This document shows positions 1-9,172 of a stretch of DNA of 64,000 bases, in pieces. Within the stretch, counting starts at the first letter, position 1; each line of letters starts with the position of its first letter. Position numbers and translations under genes: made by a program. Under the pieces are notes generated by a model. It saw nothing but the letters and a program-made list of their open reading frames with translations. It had not been told where the DNA came from and ran no database searches. The stretch comes from Chelativorans alearensis. Its GTDB lineage: Bacteria; Pseudomonadota; Alphaproteobacteria; Rhizobiales; Rhizobiaceae. The DNA lies in the NCBI RefSeq assembly GCF_010993735.1, contig NZ_WQNI01000002.1, forward strand, positions 62,001-126,000. Reading direction: 5' to 3'.

Positions 1-1
1 G

Positions 2-172
2 TTCGTCTATCTCTTTGCCGCGCTCCTTATCGGTATGTTCGTCGGCAGCATCGCGACATGGTTCCGCCAAGGGCGATACCGCCGCATAGCCCGCGAGCGG
101 GCGCAAGAGGTCGAGCAGTTGCGCGCGGCCGAGCGCCGGAAAAGCTCCGCCCTCACTCCCACGGACATCTGA
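2..172 (+). CDS. C-terminal part of a LapA-like (DUF1049) membrane protein, cut by window edge
   Basis: Reading from base 2 gives 56 residues before a TGA stop. They begin with a hydrophobic segment (FVYLFAALLIGMFVGSI), then an aromatic/basic boundary (TWFRQGRYRRIARERA) and an acidic-basic amphipathic helix. This is the C-terminal half of a LapA/DUF1049 protein: the second membrane helix followed by a cytoplasmic coiled-coil tail. In enterobacteria LapA helps assemble LPS; in rhizobia the role is unproven. The N-terminus lies outside the window. The stop is 8 bases before the next start, so the two genes are probably co-transcribed. Confidence 0.6.
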   Translation, partial: FVYLFAALLIGMFVGSIATWFRQGRYRRIARERAQEVEQLRAAERRKSSALTPTDI

Positions 173-180
173 TACGTTTC

Positions 181-1140
181 ATGCTTACGCTCTCCGCCGC
201 CGACGTCGACAAATGCCTCACCTACGAGGGCCTGGTAGAAACCCTGCGCGAGGCCTTCCGTGCCGGCGCCGTGCAGCCGGTGCGCCACCATCACACCATA
301 GAGCGGCCCCGCGGCAGTGAGAGTACGCTGCTCCTCATGCCTGCCTGGAGCGATTTCGCCGCCGAGGAAGGCGACGGCCATATCGGCGTCAAGATCGTCG
401 CCGTCTCGCCGGACAACAACGCCATCGGAAAGCCCGCCGTCATGGGCGTCTATCTGCTGATGGACGGGAAGACGGGCGAGCCGCAGGCCCTCATCGACGG
501 CCAGCGCCTCACCCTGTGGCGCACCGCCTGCGCTTCAGCGCTCGCCGCCTCCTACCTCGCCCGCCCTAAGGCCGAACGCCTTCTCGTCGTCGGTGCCGGC
601 GCGCTCGCCTCCCATCTCGCCCGCGCGCACAAGAGCCAGCGGCCCATCCGCGAGGTGAAGATCTGGAACCGCACCCCCGCCAACGCCGAGAAGGTGGCCG
701 AGACCCTGCGCGGCGAGGGGATCGACGCCAGCGTTGTGGATGACCTCGACGCGGCTGTCGGCTGGGCGCACATCGTCACCTGCGCCACGCTCTCCACCGT
801 GCCGCTGGTTCGCGGCGCCATGCTCTCCCCCGGCACCCATGTCGACCTCGTCGGCGCCTTCTCCCCCACCATGCGCGAAAGCGACGACGAGGCCCTTTCC
901 CGCGCCTCGGTCTACGTCGACACCCGCGCCGGCGCCACGAAGGAAGCGGGCGATATCGTCCAGGGTATCGCGTCCGGCGCCTTGTCGCCCGACGACATCA
1001 AGGCAGACCTCTTCGAGCTCACACGCGGCGAGAAACCCGGCCGCCAGAGCGACGGTGATATCACTCTCTTCAAGTCCGTCGGCGCCGCCATAGAAGACCT
1101 CGCCGCCGGCATCGCTGTCTACCGCGCCTCGAAGGACTGA
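181..1140 (+). CDS. ornithine cyclodeaminase / mu-crystallin family protein
   Basis: A 319-residue protein of the ornithine cyclodeaminase/mu-crystallin family. These are NAD(P)-dependent enzymes that include ornithine cyclodeaminase, alanine dehydrogenase and ketimine reductases. A Rossmann glycine-rich motif (LLVVGAGALASHLARAH) lies near residues 133-149, and an arginine-rich substrate region (GQRLTLWRTACASALAA) precedes it. The length fits the family (310-350). The ATG at 181 is chosen because homologous sequence begins there (MLTLSAADVDKCL); the frame is open upstream to 58 but would overlap the preceding gene. Which amino acid it uses cannot be read from sequence, so it is not named ocd. 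Confidence 0.8.
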   Translation: MLTLSAADVDKCLTYEGLVETLREAFRAGAVQPVRHHHTIERPRGSESTLLLMPAWSDFAAEEGDGHIGVKIVAVSPDNNAIGKPAVMGVYLLMDGKTGEPQALIDGQRLTLWRTACASALAASYLARPKAERLLVVGAGALASHLARAHKSQRPIREVKIWNRTPANAEKVAETLRGEGIDASVVDDLDAAVGWAHIVTCATLSTVPLVRGAMLSPGTHVDLVGAFSPTMRESDDEALSRASVYVDTRAGATKEAGDIVQGIASGALSPDDIKADLFELTRGEKPGRQSDGDITLFKSVGAAIEDLAAGIAVYRASKD

Positions 1141-1146
1141 CGCTCT

Positions 1147-1241
1147 CCCTCCCCCTTGAGGCAGGGATTGAGGTTAGGGAGCGCCGGCGAAGTCGAACTA
1201 AAGACTCCATATTCGACTACCCCCACCGCCAAGGGGGAGGG
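1147..1241. repeat. intergenic palindrome with 12-bp C/G-rich arms (REP-like)
   Basis: The 12-mer ccctcccccttg at 1147-1158 is matched exactly by its reverse complement caagggggaggg at 1230-1241. The 71-base interior contains phrases such as 'gattgaggttaggg'. C-run/G-run arms of this kind around a short interior are a common dispersed intergenic element in rhizobial genomes. Because it follows a stop and precedes a gene on the same strand, it could also act as a transcription terminator or an mRNA-stabilising structure. Confidence 0.6.
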
Positions 1242-1250
1242 GCAACCCGC

Positions 1251-2321
1251 TTGTTGCACCCCTCGAAGCGCTATGGCAGAAGCGGCTCAGGCTTAATCCC
1301 TCACGCTCCGGAGCCCTTGTTGAAGCCTTCGCGGGACAAGAACCGTCACCACCGCCAGCGCACCGAAAGCAGCGAAAGGCAGCCCTTAGCCGCCGCGCGC
1401 TCGTCTGGGCGCGGCACTGGCCCGCTCCCCGACGAGCGCCTGCCGCTCATCCTGGAGGTGACGCCTGACGAGAATTACGCGCTTCTCGATTCGGGCGCTG
1501 GCCGCAAGCTGGAGCAATACGGCCCCTATCGCATCGTCCGCCCCGAGGGGCAGGCGTTCTGGCAGCCGGCCTGGGATGAAGCGGAGTGGGAAAAGGCCGA
1601 CGCCGTCTTCACCGGCGACACGGACGAGGAGGGTATGGGTCGCTGGCGCTTTCCCCACACCGCGCTCGGCGAAACCTGGCCCATGCGCCACGACGGCATC
1701 GCCTATCTCGGCCGATTCACCTCCTTTCGCCATGTTGGCGTATTCCCGGAGCAGGCCTCCCACTGGGCCCACATGGCAGGCCTCATCGAGGATGCGCGCC
1801 GCCCGGTCAAGGTGCTCAACCTCTTCGGCTACACCGGCCTTGCTTCGCTGGTCGCCGCCCGCGCCGGCGCCCAGGTCACCCACGTCGATGCCTCGAAGAA
1901 GGCGATAGGCTGGGCGCGCGAGAACCAGGAGATGGCGGGGCTTTCCGACCGCCCGATCCGCTGGATCTGCGAGGATGCGGTGAAGTTCGCCGAGCGCGAG
2001 GTGCGCCGCGGCAATGCCTACGACATCGTCCTCCTCGACCCGCCCGCCTACGGCCGCGGCCCCAAGGGCGAGGTCTGGCAGCTTTTCGAGCACCTGCCGG
2101 GCCTGGTGGAGACCTGCCGCGCCATCCTCTCGCAAAAGCCGCTCGCCGTGGTGCTGACGGCCTATTCCATCCGCGCCTCCTTCTTCGCCATCCACACGCT
2201 GATGCGCGATTCCTTCGCCGGCATGGGCGGCCGCGTCGAATCGGGCGAGCTGGTCATCCGCGAAAAGTCGGCCGGCCGCGCCCTCTCCACCTCGCTCTTC
2301 TCGCGCTGGGTGGCCCGATGA
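1251..2321 (+). CDS. class I SAM-dependent rRNA methyltransferase, RlmI-like
   Basis: A class I SAM-dependent methyltransferase resembling the RlmI/RlmK group that methylates 23S rRNA. The SAM-binding motif VLNLFGYTGLAS lies near residues 188-199, the acidic residue after strand 2 is in VTHVDASKKAIGWA, and the substrate/catalytic motif LLDPPAYGRG is near 261-270. The catalytic cysteine of the m5C RlmI type is not evident, so the target base is open. Family homology begins only around LPLILEVTPDENYALLDSG (about 1440). The true start is therefore uncertain: TTG at 1251, 1317 or 1320 are the candidates, and 1251 sits only 10 bases after the palindrome. The 3' end overlaps the next gene by ATGA. 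Confidence 0.75.
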   Translation: MLHPSKRYGRSGSGLIPHAPEPLLKPSRDKNRHHRQRTESSERQPLAAARSSGRGTGPLPDERLPLILEVTPDENYALLDSGAGRKLEQYGPYRIVRPEGQAFWQPAWDEAEWEKADAVFTGDTDEEGMGRWRFPHTALGETWPMRHDGIAYLGRFTSFRHVGVFPEQASHWAHMAGLIEDARRPVKVLNLFGYTGLASLVAARAGAQVTHVDASKKAIGWARENQEMAGLSDRPIRWICEDAVKFAEREVRRGNAYDIVLLDPPAYGRGPKGEVWQLFEHLPGLVETCRAILSQKPLAVVLTAYSIRASFFAIHTLMRDSFAGMGGRVESGELVIREKSAGRALSTSLFSRWVAR

Positions 2322-3172
2322 CCGAGAGGCAGAACCGCGCGCCGGGCCGCGTCAAGGAAGTCACGAGCCTTTCCAATCCGCTGGTCAAGGAGATCAAGGC
2401 CCTGGCCTTGAAGAAATTTCGGGACCGCGAGCACGCCTTCATGGCCGAAGGCCTGAAGCTCGTCCTCGATGCGCTCGACGCCGGCTGGACCATCCGCACC
2501 CTCGTCTACGCCAAGGCCGGCCGCGGCAACGCCACCATCGAAAAGGCCGCTGCCCGGACGGTCGCCGCCGGCGGCCTCGTGCTGGAGGTTTCCGAGAAGG
2601 TGCTTTCCGCCATCACCCGCCGCGACAACCCACAGATGGTCGTCGGCGTCTTCCAGCAGCGCTACCGCCCGCTCGCCGACATCCGCCCCGCGAATGGCGA
2701 CGTCTGGGTGGCGCTCGACCGCGTGCGCGACCCTGGCAATCTCGGCACCATCGTCCGCACCGTCGATGCCGTGGGTGCCGCAGGCGTCATCCTGGTCGGC
2801 GACTGCACGGACCCCTTTTCGCTCGAGACCGTCCGCGCCACCATGGGCTCGCTCTTCTCCGTGCCGCTTTCCCGTGCCGATGAGGACGCCTTCCTTGCCT
2901 GGCGCAAGTCCTTTCCCGGCCTGGCGGTCGGCACCCATCTCAAGGGCTCCGTCGACTACCGCACCCTCGACTATGCCTCCGGTCCCGTCCTGCTTCTCAT
3001 GGGCAACGAGCAGCAGGGCCTGCCCGACCGGCTAGCCGAGACCTGCGACCAGCTCGTGCGCATCCCGCAGGCCGGCCGCGCCGACTCGCTCAATCTGGCC
3101 GTCGCCACCGGCGTCATGCTCTACGAGATCCGCCGCGCCGCCCTCCCGTCCACACCGGAGGCCGCCCCATGA
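2318..3172 (+). CDS. TrmH/SpoU family RNA 2'-O-methyltransferase
   Basis: A 284-residue SPOUT-class RNA methyltransferase that transfers methyl from SAM to a ribose 2'-OH on tRNA or rRNA. An N-terminal substrate-binding domain (residues 1-110, EVTSLSNPLVKEIKAL) precedes the SpoU fold. Motif 1 is DRVRDPGNLGTIVRT (near 132-146), motif 2 LLMGNEQQGLPDRL (near 226) and motif 3 PQAGRADSLNLAVATGVMLYE (near 249), with the expected Asn and Arg/Glu residues present. Coupled by a 4-base overlap to the upstream rRNA methyltransferase and to lspA downstream, so the three form one translationally coupled unit. The exact nucleotide target cannot be told. Confidence 0.88.
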   Translation: MTERQNRAPGRVKEVTSLSNPLVKEIKALALKKFRDREHAFMAEGLKLVLDALDAGWTIRTLVYAKAGRGNATIEKAAARTVAAGGLVLEVSEKVLSAITRRDNPQMVVGVFQQRYRPLADIRPANGDVWVALDRVRDPGNLGTIVRTVDAVGAAGVILVGDCTDPFSLETVRATMGSLFSVPLSRADEDAFLAWRKSFPGLAVGTHLKGSVDYRTLDYASGPVLLLMGNEQQGLPDRLAETCDQLVRIPQAGRADSLNLAVATGVMLYEIRRAALPSTPEAAP

Positions 3173-3651
3173 AGCCGCGCCAGACTGCCTTCTACGGCGT
3201 CCTCCTGTTCGTCGCCATCGCCCTGGACCAGGGGATCAAGATGCTGGTCGAGGCCCGCCTGCCACTGCATGAAAGGCTGGACGTCCTGCCTTTCCTCGCC
3301 CTTCTGCATTCGCGCAATACCGGCGTCGCCTTCTCCATGTTCTCCGGCGTCGACGGCCTCTGGCTCAGTCTCGCCGTCCTCGGCGTCATCGTCTTCATCG
3401 CCGTACTGGCCGTCCGCACCGAGGCAACGCAGATGTTCGCCCGCCTCGGCTTCGCCCTCATCATCGCCGGCGCGCTGGGAAATCTCATCGACCGGGCGGT
3501 GCGCGGCTACGTCGTCGACTACGTCTATTTCCACACCCCCGTCTGGTCTTTCGCCATCTTCAATCTGGCGGACGCCTTCATCACCATCGGTGCCGGCCTC
3601 GTCATCCTCGAAGAGGTGCTCGCCTGGCGCCGCGGCAGGAAGGCCGGATGA
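3169..3651 (+). CDS. lspA: lipoprotein signal peptidase (signal peptidase II)
   Basis: An aspartyl protease of the inner membrane that cleaves the signal peptide of diacylglyceryl-modified prolipoproteins. The 160-residue length is typical. Four hydrophobic segments are visible, with conserved blocks LHSRNTGVAFSMFSG, GNLIDRAVRGYVVDY and FNLADAFITIG. The catalytic aspartates are expected to be D117 (in GYVVDY) and D135 (in FNLAD), both present. Its start overlaps the upstream methyltransferase stop (ATGA). An Lnt homologue, the next enzyme of lipoprotein maturation, is elsewhere in this window (28763-30313). Confidence 0.96.
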   Translation: MKPRQTAFYGVLLFVAIALDQGIKMLVEARLPLHERLDVLPFLALLHSRNTGVAFSMFSGVDGLWLSLAVLGVIVFIAVLAVRTEATQMFARLGFALIIAGALGNLIDRAVRGYVVDYVYFHTPVWSFAIFNLADAFITIGAGLVILEEVLAWRRGRKAG

Positions 3652-3734
3652 TTCCGGCGAGGGGAGTTCTCCATTGACCTCCCGCCCGCGCCGCCCCACA
3701 GTTCACTCGAACCCAGCACGCTCGGAGGAGCCCC

Positions 3735-4724
3735 ATGACCGACCGTTTCGAGGCCGTTCTCATCACCCGCGACGAGGAGAAGAAGCAGTCGGCGGCCTTC
3801 GTCGAGATGACTGAGGACGAGCTGATGGAAGGCGACGTCACCGTCGCCGTCGAGGCCACTACGGTCAACTACAAGGACGGCCTCGCCATCACCGGCAAGG
3901 CTCCCGTCGTGCGCCGCTTCCCCATGATCCCCGGCGTTGACTTCGCGGGCACGGTCACCCGATCCACCCACGCTGACTGGAAGGAGGGCGACAAGGTTAT
4001 CCTCAACGGCTGGGGCGTCGGCGAGACCCATTACGGCGCCTACGCAGCCAAGGCCCGCGTCAGCGGTGACTGGCTGGTGCCGCTGCCGGGCGGCATGAGC
4101 CCGCGCGAGGCCATGGCCGTGGGCACGGCCGGATACACGGCCATGCTCTGCGTCATGGCGCTGGAGCGCCACGGTATCACTCCCGACCGCGGCCCGGTCA
4201 TCGTCACGGGCGCGGCCGGCGGCGTCGGCTCGGTCGCCATCGCCCTACTTGCCGGTCTTGGCTACGAGATCGCCGCCTCCACCGGCCGCCCCTCGGAGGA
4301 GGCCTATCTGAAGGGCCTCGGCGCCAGCGAGATCATCCCCCGCGAGGAGCTTTCCGGCCCCGCCCGGCCGCTCGGCAAGGAGCGCTGGGCCGGCGGCGTC
4401 GACGCCGTCGGCAGCCACACGTTGGCCAACGTCCTGTCCATGACCTGCTACGGCGGCGCCGTCGCCGCCTGCGGTCTGGCACAGGGCATGGACCTGCCGG
4501 CAAGCGTGGCTCCCTTCATCCTGCGCGGCGTGTCCCTCCTCGGCGTCGATTCGGTCATGGCGCCGAAGGCGTTGCGGCTGGAAGCCTGGCGCCGCATCGC
4601 CGGCGAACTCGACCATGCCAAGCTCGCCGCGCTCTCCAGCACGCTCTCCTTTCACGATCTTCTGGAGGCGGCGAAAAATATCGTCGCCGGCCGGGTGCGC
4701 GGCCGGCTGGTCGTGGAAATGTAA
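3735..4724 (+). CDS. MDR-family oxidoreductase, AcuI / YhdH type (acrylyl-CoA reductase-like)
   Basis: A 329-residue medium-chain dehydrogenase/reductase of the zinc-free quinone-oxidoreductase branch. The N-terminus ([20 protein letters not shown]) and the NADPH-binding loop [17 protein letters not shown] (near residue 155) are typical of AcuI/YhdH, whose best-studied members reduce acryloyl-CoA to propionyl-CoA with NADPH. No structural-zinc cysteine cluster is seen, as expected. The GGAG ribosome-binding site (ctcggaggagccccATG) supports the start. It stands alone between lspA and the histidine kinase, so the acryloyl-CoA role is inferred from the family only. Confidence 0.85.
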   Translation: MTDRFEAVLITRDEEKKQSAAFVEMTEDELMEGDVTVAVEATTVNYKDGLAITGKAPVVRRFPMIPGVDFAGTVTRSTHADWKEGDKVILNGWGVGETHYGAYAAKARVSGDWLVPLPGGMSPREAMAVGTAGYTAMLCVMALERHGITPDRGPVIVTGAAGGVGSVAIALLAGLGYEIAASTGRPSEEAYLKGLGASEIIPREELSGPARPLGKERWAGGVDAVGSHTLANVLSMTCYGGAVAACGLAQGMDLPASVAPFILRGVSLLGVDSVMAPKALRLEAWRRIAGELDHAKLAALSSTLSFHDLLEAAKNIVAGRVRGRLVVEM

Positions 4725-4804
4725 ACAAAGCCCTGCCGTAATCGCTAAGACTTAAGCGGCCGGCCAAAATCTTCCGTAAGTCCCGCCATATATGGTCGGT
4801 CCTC

Positions 4805-7027
4805 ATGATGGCGGGCGTCCGGCGGATATTTGCACGATTGTGGCGCGGCAGCCGGGCAGGTGGCGCCGACGGCGCTCTTTTGTGGTTCGGCCTGACGGCG
4901 CTGCTTGTCTGCTTCCTGGCTTATCTCACCGGTGCCGCCCCCCTTCTGATCCTTGCGCTGGCCCTTCTTGGATTGGCGGGCTGTGCCCTGGCGTTGCAGC
5001 CCCGGCCCGAGCTTCCATCCGGCCCGCAGGAGGATGCGCAGAAGGCGGCAAGCACGGAAGAGATCGAGGCGCTCGCCGACCGCATGTGGGAGATGCAGGA
5101 AAGCGAGCAGCGCTTCCACGGCCTTCTCGACGCTCTGGGCGACCTCGTCGTGCACCGCGACCGCAACGGTCGCATTCTCTACGCCAACAGCGTGTTCGCC
5201 GAGTTCATGGAGGTCGAGCCGGCGGCGCTGAAGGGCAAGACGCTGCCCGAACTCGGCGTCGATATCGGCCTGGTGCCCGATGCCGCCTTCTCCGACGGCG
5301 AAAGCCTGAGCTCGACCGACGTTCCGATCCACGCCAAGGGCGGTCTGCGCTGGTTCTCCTGGACCGAGCTTTCGCTTCGCGACCGGGACAGCGACACCGT
5401 CTCCCACTGGGCGATCGCCCGCGACATCACCGCCCGCAAGCGCGCCGAGGGTGCGCTGGTCAACGCCCGCGAGCGCGCCGAGCAGGCAAGTCTTGCCAAG
5501 TCGCGCTTCCTGGCCACGGTCAGCCACGAGATCCGCACGCCGATGAACGGCATCATGGGCATGGCAACGCTGCTCGCCGATACGCGTCTTTCGCCCGAGC
5601 AGCGAACCTATCTCGGTGCCATCTCCACCTCCGCCGCCGCGCTCCTGGCGCTCATCGAGGACCTGCTCGACTACTCCAAGATAGAGGCCGGCAAGCTGGA
5701 GCTGGAGCCGCAGCGCGTGAACGTGCGCGAACTGGTGGAGAATATCGTCGAGCTCCTGGCCTCGCGCGCTTTCGCCAAGAACATCGGGCTCGGCTGCCAC
5801 ATCGCCCCGGAGGTGCCGGACACCGTCACCGCCGATCCGGGTCGCCTGCGCCAGATCCTGCTCAATTTGCTCGGCAACGCCATCAAATTCACCGAAGAGG
5901 GCGGCGTGCTCGTCACCGTGACAGCCGCCATGCATGACGACAAGCCGGCCCTCGCCTTCAAGGTAGACGACACCGGACCGGGCCTCGACAAAGCGACCAT
6001 CGAGCGCATCTTCCACGAGTTCGAGCAGGCCGACAGCGGCCCCACCCGCCGCCACGGCGGCGCCGGTCTGGGTCTTGCCATCACCAGCCGCCTGGTCGAG
6101 GCGATGAATGGCGGCATCGCCGTCGAGAGTGCGCCGGGCGAGGGGGCGGCCTTCACCGTCACGTTGCCCCTGCTCGAGGGCGCCGATGCGCCCACCGCGG
6201 CCACCCTTGCCCTCAAGGGCTGGAACGTCGCCATCCTCACGCCCCACGCGGTGGAGGGCGAGGCACTTGCCATGACGGTGCGCGCCCATGGCGGCAAGGC
6301 GCGTGTCTTCGACGGAGAAAAGAGCGCAGCAGCGCTCCTGCGCCGGGGCGAGGCAACCTTCGACGCCATTCTCGTCGACGCCTCTCTGGAAAGCGGCAAT
6401 GTGGACCTGCTCGCCCGGCTGCGCCGCCAAGGCCTCCACGCCGAGCAGGCCCTGACGCTCATCGCGCCCACCGATCGCGGCCGGCTCTCCGCCTTCCGCG
6501 CCAATGGCTACGGCGTCTTCCTCGCTCGCCCGGTGCGCGGACGAACGATCCTGCGGCTGCTCCTGAACGGCCGCCCGAGCACCGCCGAGAACGCCGCGGC
6601 GGAGCCCGACGCTCCCGGCCGCGGCCCGTCCCCGCGCACCGGTGCGGCGCTCCACGTGCTGGTGGCCGAGGACAACGAGATCAACGCCATGCTGGCGCGC
6701 GCCACCCTCACCCGCGCCGGCCACCGCGTCACGCTCGTTTCAAACGGCCGCGCCGCCGTCGACGCGCTCACCCATCCCGCCCGCGACTACGACATCGTGC
6801 TCATGGACCTGCATATGCCGGTGCTGGGCGGCCTCGACGCCATCTCTGGCGTCCGCCGCTACGAGGAGGAAACGGGCCTTCCGCCGGTCCCCATCCTCGT
6901 GCTTTCGGCGGATGGCCAGGAAAAGACGCGCCACGGCGTTCTCGCCCATGGCGCCAGCGGTTTCGTCACCAAGCCGCTAGATCCGGACAAGCTGCTCGCC
7001 GCGCTGGAGGCGTATGCCGCGGCATGA
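4805..7027 (+). CDS. PAS-domain hybrid sensor histidine kinase with C-terminal receiver
   Basis: A 740-residue membrane-anchored hybrid kinase. Two hydrophobic helices (about residues 24-62) are followed by a PAS domain (about 100-210; [19 protein letters not shown]). The dimerisation/phosphoacceptor domain has the H-box [16 protein letters not shown] (phosphorylated H241). The HATPase domain carries an N box ([18 protein letters not shown]) and G boxes ([18 protein letters not shown]), then a degenerate middle segment (about 470-590). The C-terminal receiver (about 615-738) has its acceptor at D668 in VLMDLHMPV and the conserved lysine in FVTKPLD. No response-regulator gene is adjacent, so the signal and output are unknown. 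ATG codons at 4805 and 4808 are equally possible starts. Confidence 0.9.
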   Translation: MMAGVRRIFARLWRGSRAGGADGALLWFGLTALLVCFLAYLTGAAPLLILALALLGLAGCALALQPRPELPSGPQEDAQKAASTEEIEALADRMWEMQESEQRFHGLLDALGDLVVHRDRNGRILYANSVFAEFMEVEPAALKGKTLPELGVDIGLVPDAAFSDGESLSSTDVPIHAKGGLRWFSWTELSLRDRDSDTVSHWAIARDITARKRAEGALVNARERAEQASLAKSRFLATVSHEIRTPMNGIMGMATLLADTRLSPEQRTYLGAISTSAAALLALIEDLLDYSKIEAGKLELEPQRVNVRELVENIVELLASRAFAKNIGLGCHIAPEVPDTVTADPGRLRQILLNLLGNAIKFTEEGGVLVTVTAAMHDDKPALAFKVDDTGPGLDKATIERIFHEFEQADSGPTRRHGGAGLGLAITSRLVEAMNGGIAVESAPGEGAAFTVTLPLLEGADAPTAATLALKGWNVAILTPHAVEGEALAMTVRAHGGKARVFDGEKSAAALLRRGEATFDAILVDASLESGNVDLLARLRRQGLHAEQALTLIAPTDRGRLSAFRANGYGVFLARPVRGRTILRLLLNGRPSTAENAAAEPDAPGRGPSPRTGAALHVLVAEDNEINAMLARATLTRAGHRVTLVSNGRAAVDALTHPARDYDIVLMDLHMPVLGGLDAISGVRRYEEETGLPPVPILVLSADGQEKTRHGVLAHGASGFVTKPLDPDKLLAALEAYAAA

Positions 7028-7073
7028 CCCGCAAGCACATGTCTTTACGGGCGATTGTAAGCCGGCCACTTTC

Positions 7074-7107
7074 CTGTCATCGTCCTGTCGCAGCTAGCTT
7101 CTATGTC
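7074..7107 (+). promoter_or_regulatory. Pho box and -10 element upstream of olsB
   Basis: CTGTCAT (7074-7080), four bases, then CTGTCGC (7085-7091) matches the 18-bp PhoB-binding Pho box (two 7-mers with a 4-base linker) in 13 of 14 repeat positions. TATGTC follows exactly 10 bases after the box (7102-7107), the normal PhoB-promoter spacing. Transcription would then start near 7114, upstream of the GGAGGAG at 7124-7130 and the GTG start at 7136. Confidence 0.7.
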
Positions 7108-7135
7108 GGCTTCAACGCGACGTGGAGGAGAATCA

Positions 7136-8020
7136 GTGGTGCAGGGCTTGACACTGAAACCGACCGCCTGTCCCGAAGGTGCTGAGAAACTGACGCTTCT
7201 CGAAGACCTCGCAGCCCGAATGTCCGAGGAGGCCGTTCTCGGCCGGATCGGCCCGCTCGAAGTGCGGCTGGCGCGGGACCCTGATGAGATCGCCGCCGCC
7301 CAATCCATTCGTTTCCGTGTCTTCTGTCAGGAAATGGGCGCGAAACCGGGCTCGCTGGAAGAGCGCGATGCCGACCGCTTCGACGCCGTCTGCGACCACC
7401 TGCTTGTGGTCGACACCTCCCTTCCCGGCACCGGGCGCGACCGCATCGTCGGCACATACCGGCTCCTCACTCAGGAAAACGCCGCCGCCGCCGGCGGCTT
7501 CTATTCCGAGGAAGAGTTCGAGCTGAAGGCCCTCGTCGGCCGTCATCCGAAGCGCCGCTTTCTGGAGCTCGGCCGCTCATGCGTTTTGCCGGCTTACCGC
7601 TCCAAGCGCACCATCGAGCTCCTGTGGCAGGGCATCTGGGCCTATTGCCGGCAGAGGAACGTCGACGTGATGACCGGCTGCGCCTCCTTCCCCGGCACGG
7701 TTCCCGCCGCCCACGCCGAGCCCCTTTCCTTCCTCGCCCATTTCTGCCGGGCCGACGCCCCCTGGTACGTGCGTGCCCGCGCCAGCCGCTACGCTGCCAT
7801 GGACCTGATGCCGCCCGAGGCGGTGAACGCCAAGGCCGCTCTTGCCGCCATGCCACCCCTTATCAAGGGTTATCTCCGCCTCGGCGCCAAGTTCGGCGAC
7901 GGTTGCGTCATAGACCACGAGTTTTCAACGACGGACGTGCTGGTCGTCCTGCCCGTAGAGGCGATCTCTGAGCGTTATATCGCCTACTACGGTGCGGAAG
8001 CCGAGCGCTTCGCGGTGTAG
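7136..8020 (+). CDS. olsB: L-ornithine N-alpha-acyltransferase, ornithine-lipid synthesis
   Basis: A GNAT-fold acyltransferase that transfers a 3-hydroxyacyl chain from ACP to the alpha-amino group of ornithine, giving lyso-ornithine lipid. Diagnostic OlsB blocks are GRIGPLEVRLA, RFRVFCQEMGA, RFDAVCDHLLVVD, KRRFLELGRSCVLPAYRSK and DVMTGCASFPGT. About 294 residues, as in the Sinorhizobium enzyme. The GTG at 7136 has GGAGGAG five bases upstream. The in-frame ATG at 7103 falls inside the predicted -10 element and is rejected. olsA, which adds the second acyl chain, is not nearby. The Pho box predicts induction under phosphate limitation, when ornithine lipids replace phospholipids. Confidence 0.92.
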   Translation: MVQGLTLKPTACPEGAEKLTLLEDLAARMSEEAVLGRIGPLEVRLARDPDEIAAAQSIRFRVFCQEMGAKPGSLEERDADRFDAVCDHLLVVDTSLPGTGRDRIVGTYRLLTQENAAAAGGFYSEEEFELKALVGRHPKRRFLELGRSCVLPAYRSKRTIELLWQGIWAYCRQRNVDVMTGCASFPGTVPAAHAEPLSFLAHFCRADAPWYVRARASRYAAMDLMPPEAVNAKAALAAMPPLIKGYLRLGAKFGDGCVIDHEFSTTDVLVVLPVEAISERYIAYYGAEAERFAV

Positions 8021-8023
8021 GCG

Positions 8024-9016
8024 CTACAGCGCGTCCACCAGCCGCCCAGCGCCGTCGCGGAACGGGTCGACCGTGGGTAGGCCCGTGCGCACCTCGATGT
8101 CCTCCAGGCACGTCCTCGCCTCCTGCGGCGAAAGTGCCGCCGTGTTGACCGAAATGCCGATCACCTTCGCCGCCGGATTGACGATGCGTGCCGTCGCCAG
8201 TGCCAGGTCGCGCAACGCCTCCAGCGAGGGCAGGGCGTAGTGCGGCAAGCCGCGCAGATGCGTGCGCGTCGGCTCGTGGCACAGCACCAGCGCATCCGGT
8301 TGCCCGCCGTGGACGAGCGCCAGCGTCACGCCGGAAAAAGACGGGTGGAAGAGGCTGCCCTGGCCTTCGATCAGGTCCCAGTGATCGGGGTCGTTGTCGG
8401 GCGTCAGCCACTCCACTGCGCCGGCCATGAAATCCGCCACCACCGCGTCCAGCGGTATGCCCGAACCGGTAATCAGTATGCCGGTCTGGCCCGTGGCACG
8501 GAACGTCGCCTTCATGCCGCGCGCCAGCATCTCGCGCTCCATGGCGAGCGCGGTATACATCTTGCCGATGGAGCAGTCCGTGCCGACGGCCAGGCAACGC
8601 TTGCCCCTACGCGGCTTGCCGTCGGCGATGGGAAACGCCTGCTGCGGCACACGCACGTCGAAAAGCTCCGTGCCGGCCTGCCGCGCAGCGTCCACCAGTT
8701 CGGGCAAGCCAGTCAGCCGGTTGTGCAGTCCGGAGGCGATATCCATGCCGGCACGGGTGGCGGCGACCAGCGTTTCGATCCAGTTGGGCGCGATGACGCC
8801 GCCACGGTTGGCCGCGCCGACCACCAGTGTCCGCGCGCCCGCCGCCCACGCCTCGTCCAGTCCCATGTCGGGCAGGCCAAGATCGGCTTTACAACCGTCG
8901 AGCCGCAACTGCCCGAGGCAGAATTGCGGGCGCCAGTCCTTGATGCCCTGCGCCACCTTGGCCGCCAGTTGGTCCGGCGCGTCGCCGAGAAAAAGCAGAT
9001 AGGGCGTCTTCAACAT
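8024..9016 (-). CDS. dgcN: DUF1611 / DgcN-family N-acetyltransferase
   Basis: A 330-residue protein of the DUF1611 family. DgcN members work with the epimerase-like DgcA in a D-glutamate catabolic route described in marine bacteria. Visible features are an N-terminal Rossmann-like half (YLLFLGDAPDQLAAK, LVVGAANRGGVIAPNW), a P-loop-like GTDCSIGKMYT at residues 145-154, and the conserved ATGQTGILITGSGIP and EGQGSLFHPSFSGVT blocks. The usual partner dgcA is not adjacent, so function rests on the family alone. It converges on olsB with a 3-base gap, and no terminator hairpin is seen between them. Confidence 0.82.
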   Translation of the reverse strand: MLKTPYLLFLGDAPDQLAAKVAQGIKDWRPQFCLGQLRLDGCKADLGLPDMGLDEAWAAGARTLVVGAANRGGVIAPNWIETLVAATRAGMDIASGLHNRLTGLPELVDAARQAGTELFDVRVPQQAFPIADGKPRRGKRCLAVGTDCSIGKMYTALAMEREMLARGMKATFRATGQTGILITGSGIPLDAVVADFMAGAVEWLTPDNDPDHWDLIEGQGSLFHPSFSGVTLALVHGGQPDALVLCHEPTRTHLRGLPHYALPSLEALRDLALATARIVNPAAKVIGISVNTAALSPQEARTCLEDIEVRTGLPTVDPFRDGAGRLVDAL

Positions 9017-9172
9017 GGCTTGGCTCCCAGAAAAAAGTCTCTCAGATAGCTGACGGCAGGGCCCGCCGCTGTCAAGAAATCCTGCTTAGGCCGGAAGGCT
9101 TTATACGCAAAGGGCGTTGATTGCGCCCGCGTCCACAGGTAACGATGGTTAAGGAACGAAAGGGGAGCACGG

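Noticed and set aside
4745-6724. 659-codon minus-strand frame opposite the hybrid kinase
   Set aside because: Antisense shadow; the plus strand carries full kinase motifs in order.
7103-7135. ATG at 7103 as olsB start
   Set aside because: It lies inside the -10 of the Pho-box promoter and has no ribosome-binding site; GTG 7136 has GGAGGAG.
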